64,000 nt of DNA from Halopseudomonas pelagia (GTDB lineage Bacteria > Pseudomonadota > Gammaproteobacteria > Pseudomonadales > Pseudomonadaceae), in NCBI RefSeq assembly GCF_009497895.1, contig NZ_CP033116.1:1612001-1676000 (forward strand). Direction: 5' to 3'. The number at the start of each line of letters is the position of its first letter. Positions within the stretch are counted from its first letter, which is position 1. The position numbers were made by a program, and so were the translations under genes. Shown piece by piece: positions 10,083-17,281 of this stretch. The notes under the pieces were generated by a model that saw only the letters and a list, made by a program, of their open reading frames with translations, was not told the origin of the DNA and ran no database searches.

Positions 10083-10709
10083 ATGCGGGTCATCCTGCTC
10101 ATCATGCTGGCGGTAGGCATTGCTGGCTGTGCGACCAGCGGAAATAACGCGCGAATGGATACGGTGGACAATGTCGCACTGGTGGATGCGCGCGCCAAGC
10201 TTGGGCTTGGCCGTTGTGATCTGGAATTGGCCAACGACATTCTCGCCCTTGGTTATCCAGGCCTGGAGCAAGAAGCTGCTTATACCTGCTTGGAGCAAGG
10301 CCAGGTGCAGGCGGTGGAGCGGCTACTGACTGACTTTCAAACACGACATCCAGAGGCAGCCAACCTGGACTATTCAGCTTACCTGCTGGCGCTGGCCCAG
10401 TTCATCCGTTTCGAACTGGCTGAAGGAGACGACCAGGCCCGGCTGACCACAGGCCGACGGGCGCACGATGGGCTGGTGGCATTTGTCCGTCAGTATCCGG
10501 AATCGGCCTATCGTCAGGAGGTCGCCCCTCGGCTCGAGGCGCTGCATGAGGGTATGGCTAGCGCAGAATATGATCTGGCCCTGGCGGACATAGAAGCAGG
10601 TCGCCGTGAGTTAGGCGTAAAACGACTGCGCTATGTCGTACAGAACTATTCCCGCAGTGATGCAGCCAGCAGCGCTAAGCAGTGGCTCCAGCAACGCGCT
10701 ACGCCCTAG
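10083..10709 (+). CDS. Lipoprotein with TPR/BamD-like repeats, 3' of the gsp operon
   Basis: Predicted lipoprotein of unknown specific role. The frame is open from 10017, but the ATG at 10083 has a GGAG seven bases upstream and gives a clear lipoprotein signal: MRVILLIMLAVGIAGC, with the acylated Cys at residue 16. The mature part is helical and rich in Ala, Leu and Glu with tetratricopeptide-like periodicity; segments such as AHDGLVAFVRQYPESAYRQE and ELGVKRLRYVVQNYSRSDAA recall the end repeats of BamD. At 208 residues it is much shorter than BamD, so a BamD paralogue or a co-opted assembly factor is more likely. Its place behind gspN suggests co-transcription with the secretion genes, possibly as a secretin-assembly lipoprotein (inference). 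Confidence 0.7.
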   Translation: MRVILLIMLAVGIAGCATSGNNARMDTVDNVALVDARAKLGLGRCDLELANDILALGYPGLEQEAAYTCLEQGQVQAVERLLTDFQTRHPEAANLDYSAYLLALAQFIRFELAEGDDQARLTTGRRAHDGLVAFVRQYPESAYRQEVAPRLEALHEGMASAEYDLALADIEAGRRELGVKRLRYVVQNYSRSDAASSAKQWLQQRATP

Positions 10710-10721
10710 ATTGATCGTTCG

Positions 10722-10746
10722 GGCGGCCGCGTTAATGCAGGCCGCC
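10722..10746 (+). terminator. Weak terminator-like hairpin after the gsp operon
   Basis: A 7-base stem GGCGGCC/GGCCGCC with an 11-base loop starts 12 bases after the lipoprotein stop. Only a short ATCTTT follows, so it may be a weak terminator or an mRNA-stabilising hairpin. Confidence 0.4.
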
Positions 10747-10797
10747 TGCCATCTTTCAGTGCATTTCTCAACATCGAGTTGCGCCCTGCTGTTGACA

Positions 10798-11006
10798 TTG
10801 TGCACAGTTTGCGCGCACTGCTGTCATCAAACTGTCAGATACGCTCGTAACTCATTGATATGTTAATGCGCGCCGTAACTTATTGTTTTAATTGAATAAA
10901 ATATTGATCAAAATTTAACCATTTTGACCCGCAACCCCGCGGGCTATGGTTCTGACGTGGTTTTTTTCAGGCTATCCACAAAGTTGTCCACAGATATTGT
11001 GGATAG
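10798..11006. other. DnaA-box module 1: isolated box, AT-rich stretch, three-box core
   Basis: Intergenic region between the convergent lipoprotein gene and rdgC. It holds TTGTGCACA (10798-10806), an AT-rich stretch (about 10850-10925) and then three 9-mers close to the DnaA box TTATCCACA: CTATCCACA (10972-10980, plus), TTGTCCACA (10984-10992, plus) and TGTGGATAG (10998-11006, an inverted CTATCCACA). The spacers are 3 and 5 bases. The same order, orientation and spacing recur at 52745-52779. The outer boxes also form the stem of a terminator-like hairpin. A role in DnaA binding is inferred from the motif only. Confidence 0.55.
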
Positions 11007-11012
11007 CTTTTT
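10971..11012 (+). terminator. Hairpin with U tract built from DnaA-like boxes
   Basis: GCTATCCACA and TGTGGATAGC form a perfect 10-base stem around a 17-base loop, followed directly by TTTTT on the plus strand. This fits an intrinsic terminator for transcripts coming from the gsp side, about 260 bases after the last stop codon. There is no T run on the minus-strand side, so it would not terminate rdgC. Confidence 0.5.
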
Positions 11013-11025
11013 GTCGCGCTGCGCT

Positions 11026-11943
11026 TCAGATACCCTGCGGAATCTCCTCACCACCCAGCGCTGCGGTCAAGGATGGGATGAGCTCGGACAGGGTCTTGGC
11101 CATGATGGTGAAACTCGCGTCCAGCTGCGCAGCCATATCATCCGCACCCTGGTCGTCGGCCTCTTCGCGGAGCAGATCTTCGAACTTCAGACGCTTCACG
11201 ATCAGCTTGTCGTCCAGAGTGAAATTGAGCTTTTCCTGCCACTGCAGGCTCAGTTGGCTGACCTGTTTACCCACGGTCAGGTGCTGCTGTATCTCGTCGC
11301 TAGCCAGATCCTGACGTTTGCAGCGAATCACGCCACCGTCTTCGCTGGTGTCACGCAGCTCGCATTCGTCACCAATTACCAGACCCTCAGGCGCTTCGCC
11401 GGTCTTGACCCACTCGGTCATGCAGGCCGCTGGTGCGGTCTTAACATTCAGCGGGCGCAGTGGCAGGCTGCCGGTGCATTCGCGCAGCAGGCTCAGCAGA
11501 TCCTCTGCACGCTTGCTGCTGGCGCTGTCGATAGCTATCCAGCCCTCCTGTGGCGCAACGCAGGCCAGGGTGGTCTGAGTGCGTGTGAAGGCACGTGGTA
11601 GCAGGGACATGACCAGTTCGTCCTTGAGCGTATCGCGTTCCTTCTTGTAAACCTTGCGGCCGTCGCGTGCTTCGATCTCTTCAACCTTTTCTGCCAGGCC
11701 ATCGCGAACCACGCTACCGGGCAGGATGCGTTCTTCCTTGCGCAGGGCGATCAACCAATAACCGTCCGCTACCTGAACGCGATTTTCGGAGTGCCTGCCA
11801 AAAGGTGTTGTCCAGCCAAGGGTATGAGTTTCCTGGCTGCCACAAGGGCGGGATGGGCGCTCGTCGAGTGCCTTGATCAACTCAGCTTCGCTGAATGGAA
11901 TGGTTTGACTGAAACGGTAGAGCAGAAGATTACGAAACCACAT
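11026..11943 (-). CDS. rdgC: Recombination-associated protein RdgC
   Basis: Nucleoid-associated DNA-binding protein that forms a ring-shaped dimer around duplex DNA and modulates RecA-dependent recombination and replication restart. The 305 residues start [18 protein letters not shown], the family's hallmark; the frame is open to 11994 but the ATG at 11943 is the conserved start. Other family segments are [28 protein letters not shown] and ALAWW-free helical C-terminal region [18 protein letters not shown]. It is a single-gene unit with tRNA genes transcribed away from it. Its 3' end abuts the DnaA-box group at 10972-11006. Confidence 0.95.
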   Translation of the reverse strand: MWFRNLLLYRFSQTIPFSEAELIKALDERPSRPCGSQETHTLGWTTPFGRHSENRVQVADGYWLIALRKEERILPGSVVRDGLAEKVEEIEARDGRKVYKKERDTLKDELVMSLLPRAFTRTQTTLACVAPQEGWIAIDSASSKRAEDLLSLLRECTGSLPLRPLNVKTAPAACMTEWVKTGEAPEGLVIGDECELRDTSEDGGVIRCKRQDLASDEIQQHLTVGKQVSQLSLQWQEKLNFTLDDKLIVKRLKFEDLLREEADDQGADDMAAQLDASFTIMAKTLSELIPSLTAALGGEEIPQGI

Positions 11944-12069
11944 TAGGCTGTCCTTGTACGTCTGGCCACAAAAGCCGCCAATATTGCCTGACACCGGCAG
12001 CTTCGGCCAGCCAATACGGGGGCTTTGATTAACATATTGAAAATGGCAGAGATTTTTTTACGAAAGGTA

Positions 12070-12105
12070 TTGCCAGACGGATAAAAGCTGCCTAGAATGC
12101 GCCCC
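12070..12105 (+). promoter_or_regulatory. Sigma-70 promoter of the tRNA pair
   Basis: TTGCCA (12070-12075), a 17-base spacer and TAGAAT (12093-12098), followed by the GC-rich discriminator GCGCCCC. This is the layout expected for a strong, stringently controlled stable-RNA promoter. The tRNA-Val gene begins at 12121. Confidence 0.7.
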
Positions 12106-12120
12106 ACTTCGAGAGCAAAT

Positions 12121-12196
12121 GGGTGATTAGCTCAGCTGGGAGAGCATCTGCCTTACAAGCAGAGGGTCGGCGGTTCGATCCCGTCATCACCCACCA
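12121..12196 (+). tRNA. tRNA-Val (anticodon UAC)
   Basis: A 76-base cloverleaf with acceptor stem GGGTGAT/ATCACCC, D arm GCTC-GAGC, anticodon stem TCTGC/GCAGA around loop CTTACAA (anticodon TAC), a T arm with TTCGATC, and an encoded CCA end. It reads GUA and, with wobble modification, other valine codons. It is followed 13 bases later by tRNA-Asp in the same transcript. Confidence 0.97.
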
Positions 12197-12209
12197 CTCG
12201 AGGTGGTAC

Positions 12210-12286
12210 GCAGTGGTAGTTCAGTTGGTTAGAATACCGGCCTGTCACGCCGGGGGTCGCGGGTTCGAGTCCCGTCCACTGCGCCA
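12210..12286 (+). tRNA. tRNA-Asp (anticodon GUC)
   Basis: A 77-base cloverleaf with acceptor stem GCAGTGG/CCACTGC, D arm GTTC, anticodon stem CCGGC/GCCGG around CTGTCAC (anticodon GTC), T arm GCGGGTTCGAGTCCCGT and encoded CCA. The unusual acceptor stem (GCAGTGG rather than the common GGAGCGG) keeps full pairing and the G discriminator expected of tRNA-Asp. Confidence 0.97.
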
Positions 12287-12324
12287 TAATTTGCACGCGA
12301 TCGCTTCGGCGGTTGCATAAAAAA

Positions 12325-12349
12325 AGCGACCTGTTGGTCGCTTTTTTTT
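12325..12349 (+). terminator. Strong intrinsic terminator after the tRNAs
   Basis: AGCGACC-TGTT-GGTCGCT hairpin followed by T8 and preceded by A7, so it can act in both directions: for the tRNA transcript on the plus strand and for the exported-protein gene ending at 12415 on the minus strand. Confidence 0.93.
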
Positions 12350-12414
12350 ATGCCTGGTTTTCAGGCTAGCGCATGGCGCTCCGTAAGCCTAAATGCGCTA
12401 AAACAGGTGCAGGC

Positions 12415-12774
12415 TCAGTTACCGCCGGCACTGCCTCCAGCTCCAGTTCCAGTTCCAGTCCCGGCACCAGTGCCAGCTCCGTCATTGCCCATGCCGCCAG
12501 TACCTGTTCCGTTACCAGTACCTGACCCTGAACTGCCGGTACCAGTGCCATCGGGGCCGGTATTCATCTCGTTCGGTGCGCCTGGGCTAGTTGCGCCTTC
12601 ACGTTCGCGGCGCATTTCCTCTTCTCGATCCATTTGCTCGGTTTGCTGGCCATCCATGCCCTGCTTATTGGAATCATAGTCTTTGTCGCCTGCGAGCGCG
12701 TAGGGGGCAGCCAACGCGACGGCCAGACTGAATACGGTGCTGGTAAGTACGGTAGGAAATTTAAGTTCTTTCAT
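12415..12774 (-). CDS. Small exported Gly/Thr-rich hydrophilic protein
   Basis: Unrecognised 119-residue protein. The signal peptide (MKELKFPTVLTSTVFSLAVA, cleavage probably after YALA) is followed by a charged stretch with EEEMRREREG and a low-complexity tail built from GTG, SGS and GAG units; roughly 28 of about 90 mature residues are glycine and hydrophobic residues are almost absent. This composition resembles hydrophilins, disordered proteins linked to water stress (inference). The ATG at 12774 is chosen because AAGGTG lies just upstream; the in-frame GTG at 12783 is part of that ribosome site. Two other exported stress-type genes lie directly upstream on the same strand, but a 150-base gap suggests its own promoter. 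Confidence 0.7.
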   Translation of the reverse strand: MKELKFPTVLTSTVFSLAVALAAPYALAGDKDYDSNKQGMDGQQTEQMDREEEMRREREGATSPGAPNEMNTGPDGTGTGSSGSGTGNGTGTGGMGNDGAGTGAGTGTGTGAGGSAGGN

Positions 12775-12924
12775 GTTGTTCACCTTGATTATGATTGAAT
12801 TATGTCGCGTTACAGTTGAGTGCGATATCTACCGTCAGGTTGAACATAATGAGCCAATAAATACAGGATCATTCAATATTGCCAAACCTAACTTGATGCT
12901 AATTAACTATGTGCTTATTGCTAT

Positions 12925-13533
12925 TTAGTCATTTGCGGCACCGGTCTCTTCCGCTAGCTCGCGTGCCATATCTAAATGTTGCTCCAGCTTGGGAAGCGTC
13001 TGTTTGGCGAACGCGCTTATGTCAGCGTTATCCGAGTTGCTGGCGCGTTGGAACAGTTCAATAGTTTGCTCATGCGCGTTCACCTGGTTATTAGCGTAGG
13101 CTTCATCAAATGACTCGCCATCGCGTACCTGTAGTGTCATCGCTTTCGCCTTATCCATTAACGTAGCTTCATCCGAAATATCAAGATCGTGCTTCTGCGC
13201 CAACTCCTGCATTTTTTTATTCGCTTTGCCGTGATCTTCGATCATGCGTTGGGCGAAGTCTTTGACTGCATCGGTACCGTTTTCGAGCGCCATATTGGCA
13301 GTTTCGATCTCAGCCATCCCTTTTGCAGAGGCTTCCTCGATAAAATCTTCGTCTTCAATATCGCGTTCCAAATCCGCCTGGCCAGCGGCAGGGCCGGTAG
13401 CAGGTTGGCTTGAATCCCGCATGGTTTCGTTTGCAGCACCAGGCTGTTGGTTAGTGCTTTGAGCGAAGGCTGCGGGGGCACCCACACCTAGTGCCACAAT
13501 CAGTGCCGTTGTTAGCAGGTTGAGCTTGTTCAT
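12925..13533 (-). CDS. DUF4142 ferritin-like exported protein
   Basis: Periplasmic or exported DUF4142 protein with a ferritin-like four-helix bundle; the biochemical role of the family is unknown, though members are often stress-induced. The 202 residues have a signal peptide (MNKLNLLTTALIVALGVGAPAAFA), a linker rich in Gln, Ala and Pro, and the DUF4142 domain from about residue 60, with FIEEASAKGMAEIETANMAL, DFAQRMIEDHGKANKKM and HEQTIELFQRA as core helices. The ATG at 13533 has a GGAG six bases upstream; an upstream in-frame start lacks one. It lies 41 bases behind the 112-residue gene and is probably co-transcribed with it. Confidence 0.88.
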   Translation of the reverse strand: MNKLNLLTTALIVALGVGAPAAFAQSTNQQPGAANETMRDSSQPATGPAAGQADLERDIEDEDFIEEASAKGMAEIETANMALENGTDAVKDFAQRMIEDHGKANKKMQELAQKHDLDISDEATLMDKAKAMTLQVRDGESFDEAYANNQVNAHEQTIELFQRASNSDNADISAFAKQTLPKLEQHLDMARELAEETGAAND

Positions 13534-13574
13534 AAAAATCTCCACTTACTTTTGCTGGAATGTGCGTATCCGGT

Positions 13575-13913
13575 TCAGTTAGCGTCTTGCCCGGGTTCGG
13601 TAGCTGGATCAGTTCCTGCTTCCGGAGCGCCTGGTACGCTGCGTGTGGCGTCAGTGCCGGCCGGTTCTGTGTCGTCCGCACCGGGCTGTGTCTCGTCACC
13701 GGAGCGGGTAGTGCTTTCCAGGTCGGGGTCGCGCGGTGGAGTATGGGTTCCGTTTTGATGTGAATCAGCCTCGCGTTCCATCTGACTCTTTTGGGCGCCA
13801 TTGTCGGCCCGTTCTTTTGACGGGTCATTTGCACTGGCATAACCGCTGGCTAAACCGAGCACGAGACTTAATGCGGAAATATGAAGGACTTTGGATGCAG
13901 TAGGAATTTTCAT
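13575..13913 (-). CDS. Small exported acidic disordered protein
   Basis: Unrecognised 112-residue protein with a signal peptide (MKIPTASKVLHISALSLVLG, cleavage probably after YASA). The mature part has no hydrophobic core and is dominated by Asp, Glu, Pro, Thr and Gly, for example GDETQPGADDTEPAGTD, so it is probably disordered. The ribosome site AGAGGTG precedes the ATG. An AlgU-like promoter lies at 13946-13972. With the downstream DUF4142 gene it likely forms a two-gene envelope-stress unit. It resembles the neighbour at 12415 in architecture (signal peptide plus hydrophilic tail) but not in sequence. Confidence 0.7.
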   Translation of the reverse strand: MKIPTASKVLHISALSLVLGLASGYASANDPSKERADNGAQKSQMEREADSHQNGTHTPPRDPDLESTTRSGDETQPGADDTEPAGTDATRSVPGAPEAGTDPATEPGQDAN

Positions 13914-13945
13914 GTTTCACCTCTTCTTGTCATGTATTCACTACG

Positions 13946-13972
13946 ATAGAAGGGGCATTAATATAAAAGTTC
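13946..13972 (-). promoter_or_regulatory. Candidate AlgU (sigma-22) promoter
   Basis: On the minus strand GAACTT (13972-13967), a 16-base spacer and TCTAT (13950-13946). The AlgU/RpoE consensus is GAACTT-N16/17-TCTGA. It is placed about 33 bases before the start codon of the 112-residue exported protein, a suitable distance for transcription start plus leader. Confidence 0.6.
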
Positions 13973-14052
13973 AGAGAATATTATTTGATATCTTATCGTT
14001 CTTTTATTATCAGTTAGCTGTTTATTTCCTTAATGAATAAGGCAAAGATATT

Positions 14053-14799
14053 TCACTGTTGTCCGGTTCGGGATCCGATAATCATTTCCGTAACCCATTT
14101 GCTTAAATGCGATGTGTACGCTGTTTGTGCTTCATCCGTAGAGAGCGCATGGTCCGCTCCGTCGATAATTCTATGAGTCATTGAATGAGCCTGAAAGAAA
14201 GCAGCGCGATAATTCATGATCGTGGCATGAGGCACAAAGTCATCATGCTCCGATTCGACCAATAGCACGTCGCCTTGGAACTCGGAGCATGCTTGTAAAG
14301 CTTGATTGTCTGCAGAGCTAAGCGATCGGCGCCGATAATCTTGAAGTCGCTCTCTATTCAATGTCTGTTTCGGCTCGGTCCATTCTTCATCCCAGTAAAG
14401 TGCGGGGACGCGCAAAGCAAGCCATCGAACAGGACGCAGCGAGGTGAGCAGAGTAGCAAGGTAACCACCGTAGCTGGTGCCGATAACGGCGATGCTTTCA
14501 CGGTCTATGCTCGGCTGAGCGATCAGATGATCATAGGCTGCAAGCACATCCGCCAGATTGTGCTCACGAGTAACCGTGTGTTGTTGGGCCAGGGTTTTTT
14601 CATGGCCGCGCAGATCAAATGTCAGGCAGATGCAGCCCAGGCCGGCAAGCTTGTTGGCTCGGGCCAGATCGCGTTGTTGGCTACCGCCCCAGCCGTGTAC
14701 AAAGAGAACACCTGGAACCGAGGTCTCCGGGCTCAGGAGTGTTCCAGCAATGTCCTCTCCGTCAGAATGAATATGGATGGATCGTGTTTCAGCTGTCAT
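14053..14799 (-). CDS. Alpha/beta hydrolase
   Basis: Serine hydrolase of the alpha/beta fold, closest in layout to dienelactone hydrolase and S33-type esterase families; the substrate is unknown. The 248 residues show the oxyanion segment VLFVHGWGGSQQRD (about 30), the nucleophile elbow GTSYGG (about 107), the acid in SEHDDFVP (about 182) and the catalytic His in DGADHALS (about 215). There is no signal peptide, so it is cytoplasmic. Its start lies inside the DUF3182 gene (11-base overlap), making it the last gene of a three-gene operon. The fixed pairing with DUF3182 suggests a joint job (inference). Confidence 0.85.
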   Translation of the reverse strand: MTAETRSIHIHSDGEDIAGTLLSPETSVPGVLFVHGWGGSQQRDLARANKLAGLGCICLTFDLRGHEKTLAQQHTVTREHNLADVLAAYDHLIAQPSIDRESIAVIGTSYGGYLATLLTSLRPVRWLALRVPALYWDEEWTEPKQTLNRERLQDYRRRSLSSADNQALQACSEFQGDVLLVESEHDDFVPHATIMNYRAAFFQAHSMTHRIIDGADHALSTDEAQTAYTSHLSKWVTEMIIGSRTGQQ

Positions 14800-15895
14800 G
14801 GGCGTTCATCCTTACTCCTTTGGTCAGAAAACCAAATTCTGGATCCTCGCCTTTGTAAAGTACAAAGACATCATCAGGAACGAGCATATCCTTGCCAAAG
14901 CGTTCTATTGAGCTAGCGCTCACGTGTGTCAACGCAGGTTGCTGGATGAGCCGTTCAAGGGCAAATATCTCCGCACTACTTGCTCCACCGATGCGCCAGG
15001 ACTGCTCCAACACCCCGGAGACACGATGGCCGATGGCGTGGAGCCCCTGCGCGACATCGTAATTACGTCGCGAGGCGATGATGCCAGGATAGGTTTGGGA
15101 GACAGCATGATCGAATAGCTGTGCCTGCGATATGGCCAACATCACCTCTTGGGACAGGTTTGGCAGCTGAAATAGCTGAGCATAGTCGCCGCGTACCATG
15201 TGCAAGTCCGATCCGCCATAGACCTGAGAACCTTGATTATCCTCTGTGAGGTTCTGCCAACCGTAATAGCTTGCGGTTAGCCCCGCCAAGCGGACCTGCC
15301 CGACGCTAAAGGTAGTGACGTCCTCCAGATTTTCCTCCAGCGCCAGTCCCCAGGTTTGCAGCTCCGCAGCGTCCATGTTCAGGACGGCCTCCCTGAGCTG
15401 GCTTTCATTTCGCACAACCAATTGTCCGCGTCCGGCTTTGGCTCGGGTAGGCTTCACGCGGACGGGTCCAGCCAGTAGCAAATCCGCACCCGCGTCTAAT
15501 GCGTCTTCGCGGCTGAAAGCGCTGAATCCTCTTAGAACACTCTTGTCGGCCAGCTTGATCAATTCCGTGGACCACCCCTCTGGCTCCACCCGGGGTGATG
15601 AAATCAACGGGTGAACAATGGTCTTGGTGGCCATAAAGGGAAACGGAACGCTGCCTCCGAAAAAGTCGCTTTCGGCGTGCAATCCAAAGCTATGAGCCTG
15701 GTCCCCCACCAAGGTGTCGGCGGGAATGACATAAGCTGCGTTTTTGCCATTCGATGAGGTGCCTTGATATTCAACGCCGAGCATTGTCGCAATTCGCTGG
15801 GCGAGGTGAACATGGACGGCAGTCTCATGCTCGGAAGTGTCAGCTGCAGGCATCAATCGTACACCTGCATGTTTTTGTCCCGTGCGATCGTTCAT
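14789..15895 (-). CDS. DUF3182 family ATP-grasp-like protein
   Basis: Member of the DUF3182 family, recognised from the segments AHSFGLHAESDFFGGSVPFPF, GPVRVKPTRAKAGRGQ, GLALEENLEDVTTFSVGQVR and SGVLEQSWRIGGAS. The second and third of these have the look of an ATP-grasp nucleotide site (basic P-loop-like KxxxGxGQ followed by an acidic metal-binding ENL). No reaction has been assigned to the family that I know of. The 368 residues are full length. The start overlaps the 74-residue gene upstream by 4 bases (ATGA) and the stop overlaps the hydrolase downstream. Confidence 0.78.
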   Translation of the reverse strand: MNDRTGQKHAGVRLMPAADTSEHETAVHVHLAQRIATMLGVEYQGTSSNGKNAAYVIPADTLVGDQAHSFGLHAESDFFGGSVPFPFMATKTIVHPLISSPRVEPEGWSTELIKLADKSVLRGFSAFSREDALDAGADLLLAGPVRVKPTRAKAGRGQLVVRNESQLREAVLNMDAAELQTWGLALEENLEDVTTFSVGQVRLAGLTASYYGWQNLTEDNQGSQVYGGSDLHMVRGDYAQLFQLPNLSQEVMLAISQAQLFDHAVSQTYPGIIASRRNYDVAQGLHAIGHRVSGVLEQSWRIGGASSAEIFALERLIQQPALTHVSASSIERFGKDMLVPDDVFVLYKGEDPEFGFLTKGVRMNAHDS

Positions 15896-16116
15896 GGCTG
15901 AACACGAAGCGCAGGAGTCGGTTTGTTTTTCTTAGGATGTGGGATTTCGGTTACCTGGACGTCGGTAAGGCTCCCCGGATCAGTGATCTTTTTTTCCGCT
16001 ATGACCTGATTGCGAGCCTCTGCAACACTCAGGGTCCTGGCGTGACAATTAACCTCAATGGATTGGGGCTGATTGTCCAGAATGAAACTCACGAGAAATA
16101 GATTGTTGTCAGACAT
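15892..16116 (-). CDS. Small cytoplasmic protein heading the DUF3182 operon
   Basis: Unrecognised 74-residue protein, MSDNNLFLVSFILDNQPQSI onward, with a beta-strand-like start and a charged middle (ARTLSVAEARNQVIAEKKI). The frame is open to 16308, but the ATG at 16116 has GGAG six bases upstream and the residues before it look non-coding. It overlaps DUF3182 by 4 bases, so it is translated with it. It could be a small partner or adaptor of the DUF3182 protein (inference). Confidence 0.65.
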   Translation of the reverse strand: MSDNNLFLVSFILDNQPQSIEVNCHARTLSVAEARNQVIAEKKITDPGSLTDVQVTEIPHPKKNKPTPALRVQP

Positions 16117-16344
16117 GCCGGCCTCCGGAAAATGTCGTTGTCGATTCACTATGGGCTTCAGCTCAAGGCCATTGGTTCCGGGTATTTTTCCGTAATTCAA
16201 CCGACCAGAGTCAGGTTGGGAGCATTGAAGAGAGGGTAGGCAAGCCAGGACGCTTCGGTGCCAGTGGTGATTTGTCTGAAACTTTCCTTGAGTCGCAGCG
16301 GTCACCAATCATAACCAGGTGTTTAAAACAGCGGAGTGCGGATC

Positions 16345-17253
16345 ATGGCAAGAGCAATATGGAAGGGTGCAATCAGTTTCGGGCTGGTACACATTCCCGT
16401 GGCATTGGTCTCCGCTACTTCTTCCAAAGGCATCGATTTTGATTGGCTGGACAAGCGATCCATGGACCGGGTCGGTTACAAGCGCATCAACAAGGTGACC
16501 GGCAAGGAAATTACCTCCAAGCATATTGTCAAAGGCGTTGAGTACGAGAAGGATCGCTACGTGGTCATCAGTGAGGAGGAGATTGCTGGGGCTCACCCCA
16601 AGGCTACCCAGACTATCGATATATTTGCGTTCGTCGATAGTGCCGAGATTCCGTTAATCAATATTCGTAAACCCTATTTCCTTAGCCCGGAGCGGCGGGG
16701 CGAAAAAGTCTATGCGTTACTGCGCGAAACCCTGGTCAAGACCGGCAAGGTGGCGCTGGCAAACGTAGTGGTGCGCACTCGCCAGAGTTTGGCGGCCCTG
16801 ATGCCGCTGGATTCGGCATTGGTGGTGGTGATGTTGCGCTGGCCTGACGAAGTGCGCAGCCTGGACCGCCTCAACCTGAACGAAGAAGTAAGCGACCCTT
16901 CACTGTCCAAGCAAGAGCTTGATATGGCTCGCAAACTGGTGGAAGACATGACCTCCGAATGGAAAGCAGAGGAGTATCGAGACACCTTCGGTGAAAAGAT
17001 CATGCAGTTGGTTGAGGAGAAGGCCAAGGCTGGCAAGATTGAAAGTGTCGAACAGGCTGACGATGATCAAGAGGAGCGTCGCAGTGCGGATGTCGTGGAC
17101 CTGACGGAATTGCTCAAGCGCAGTCTTGCAGGCAAAGGGAAAGGCGGAAAAGCGCCTGCCAAATCACCAGCGAAAAAACGACCTGCCAGCAAGGCCAAGG
17201 CCGACGATGAAGATAGCCAGGATAGTAAGCCGGCTCGGCGTTCCAGCAAGTAA
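16345..17253 (+). CDS. ku: Non-homologous end-joining protein Ku
   Basis: Homodimeric ring protein that binds DNA double-strand ends and recruits LigD. The 302 residues start MARAIWKGAISFGLVHIPVA, the family hallmark, and contain the beta-barrel core up to about residue 230 (ARKLVEDMTSEWKAEEYRDTFGE near the end of it) followed by a Lys/Ala/Pro-rich disordered tail that in bacterial Ku proteins contacts DNA and LigD. The ATG at 16345 is chosen over the GTG at 16336 because of the GGAG eight bases upstream and the conserved start. ligD follows after 28 bases in the same transcript. Confidence 0.96.
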   Translation: MARAIWKGAISFGLVHIPVALVSATSSKGIDFDWLDKRSMDRVGYKRINKVTGKEITSKHIVKGVEYEKDRYVVISEEEIAGAHPKATQTIDIFAFVDSAEIPLINIRKPYFLSPERRGEKVYALLRETLVKTGKVALANVVVRTRQSLAALMPLDSALVVVMLRWPDEVRSLDRLNLNEEVSDPSLSKQELDMARKLVEDMTSEWKAEEYRDTFGEKIMQLVEEKAKAGKIESVEQADDDQEERRSADVVDLTELLKRSLAGKGKGGKAPAKSPAKKRPASKAKADDEDSQDSKPARRSSK

Positions 17254-17281
17254 TAAACCCATTTGACGACAGGCATTCGAC

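Noticed and set aside
10798..11006. Chromosomal replication origin (oriC) call for the DnaA-box group
   Set aside because: No dnaA, dnaN, rpmH or gyrB in the window and only four box-like motifs; a pseudomonad oriC sits beside dnaA. A DnaA-binding accessory site or terminator is more economical.
10924..11601. 225-codon plus-strand open frame antisense to rdgC
   Set aside because: No ribosome site, no family similarity; it is the reverse-strand shadow of rdgC, whose protein is clearly conserved.
12421..12560. Short tandem repeats resembling a CRISPR or satellite
   Set aside because: They are degenerate 6-base units coding the Gly/Thr tail of an exported protein, with no spacers.
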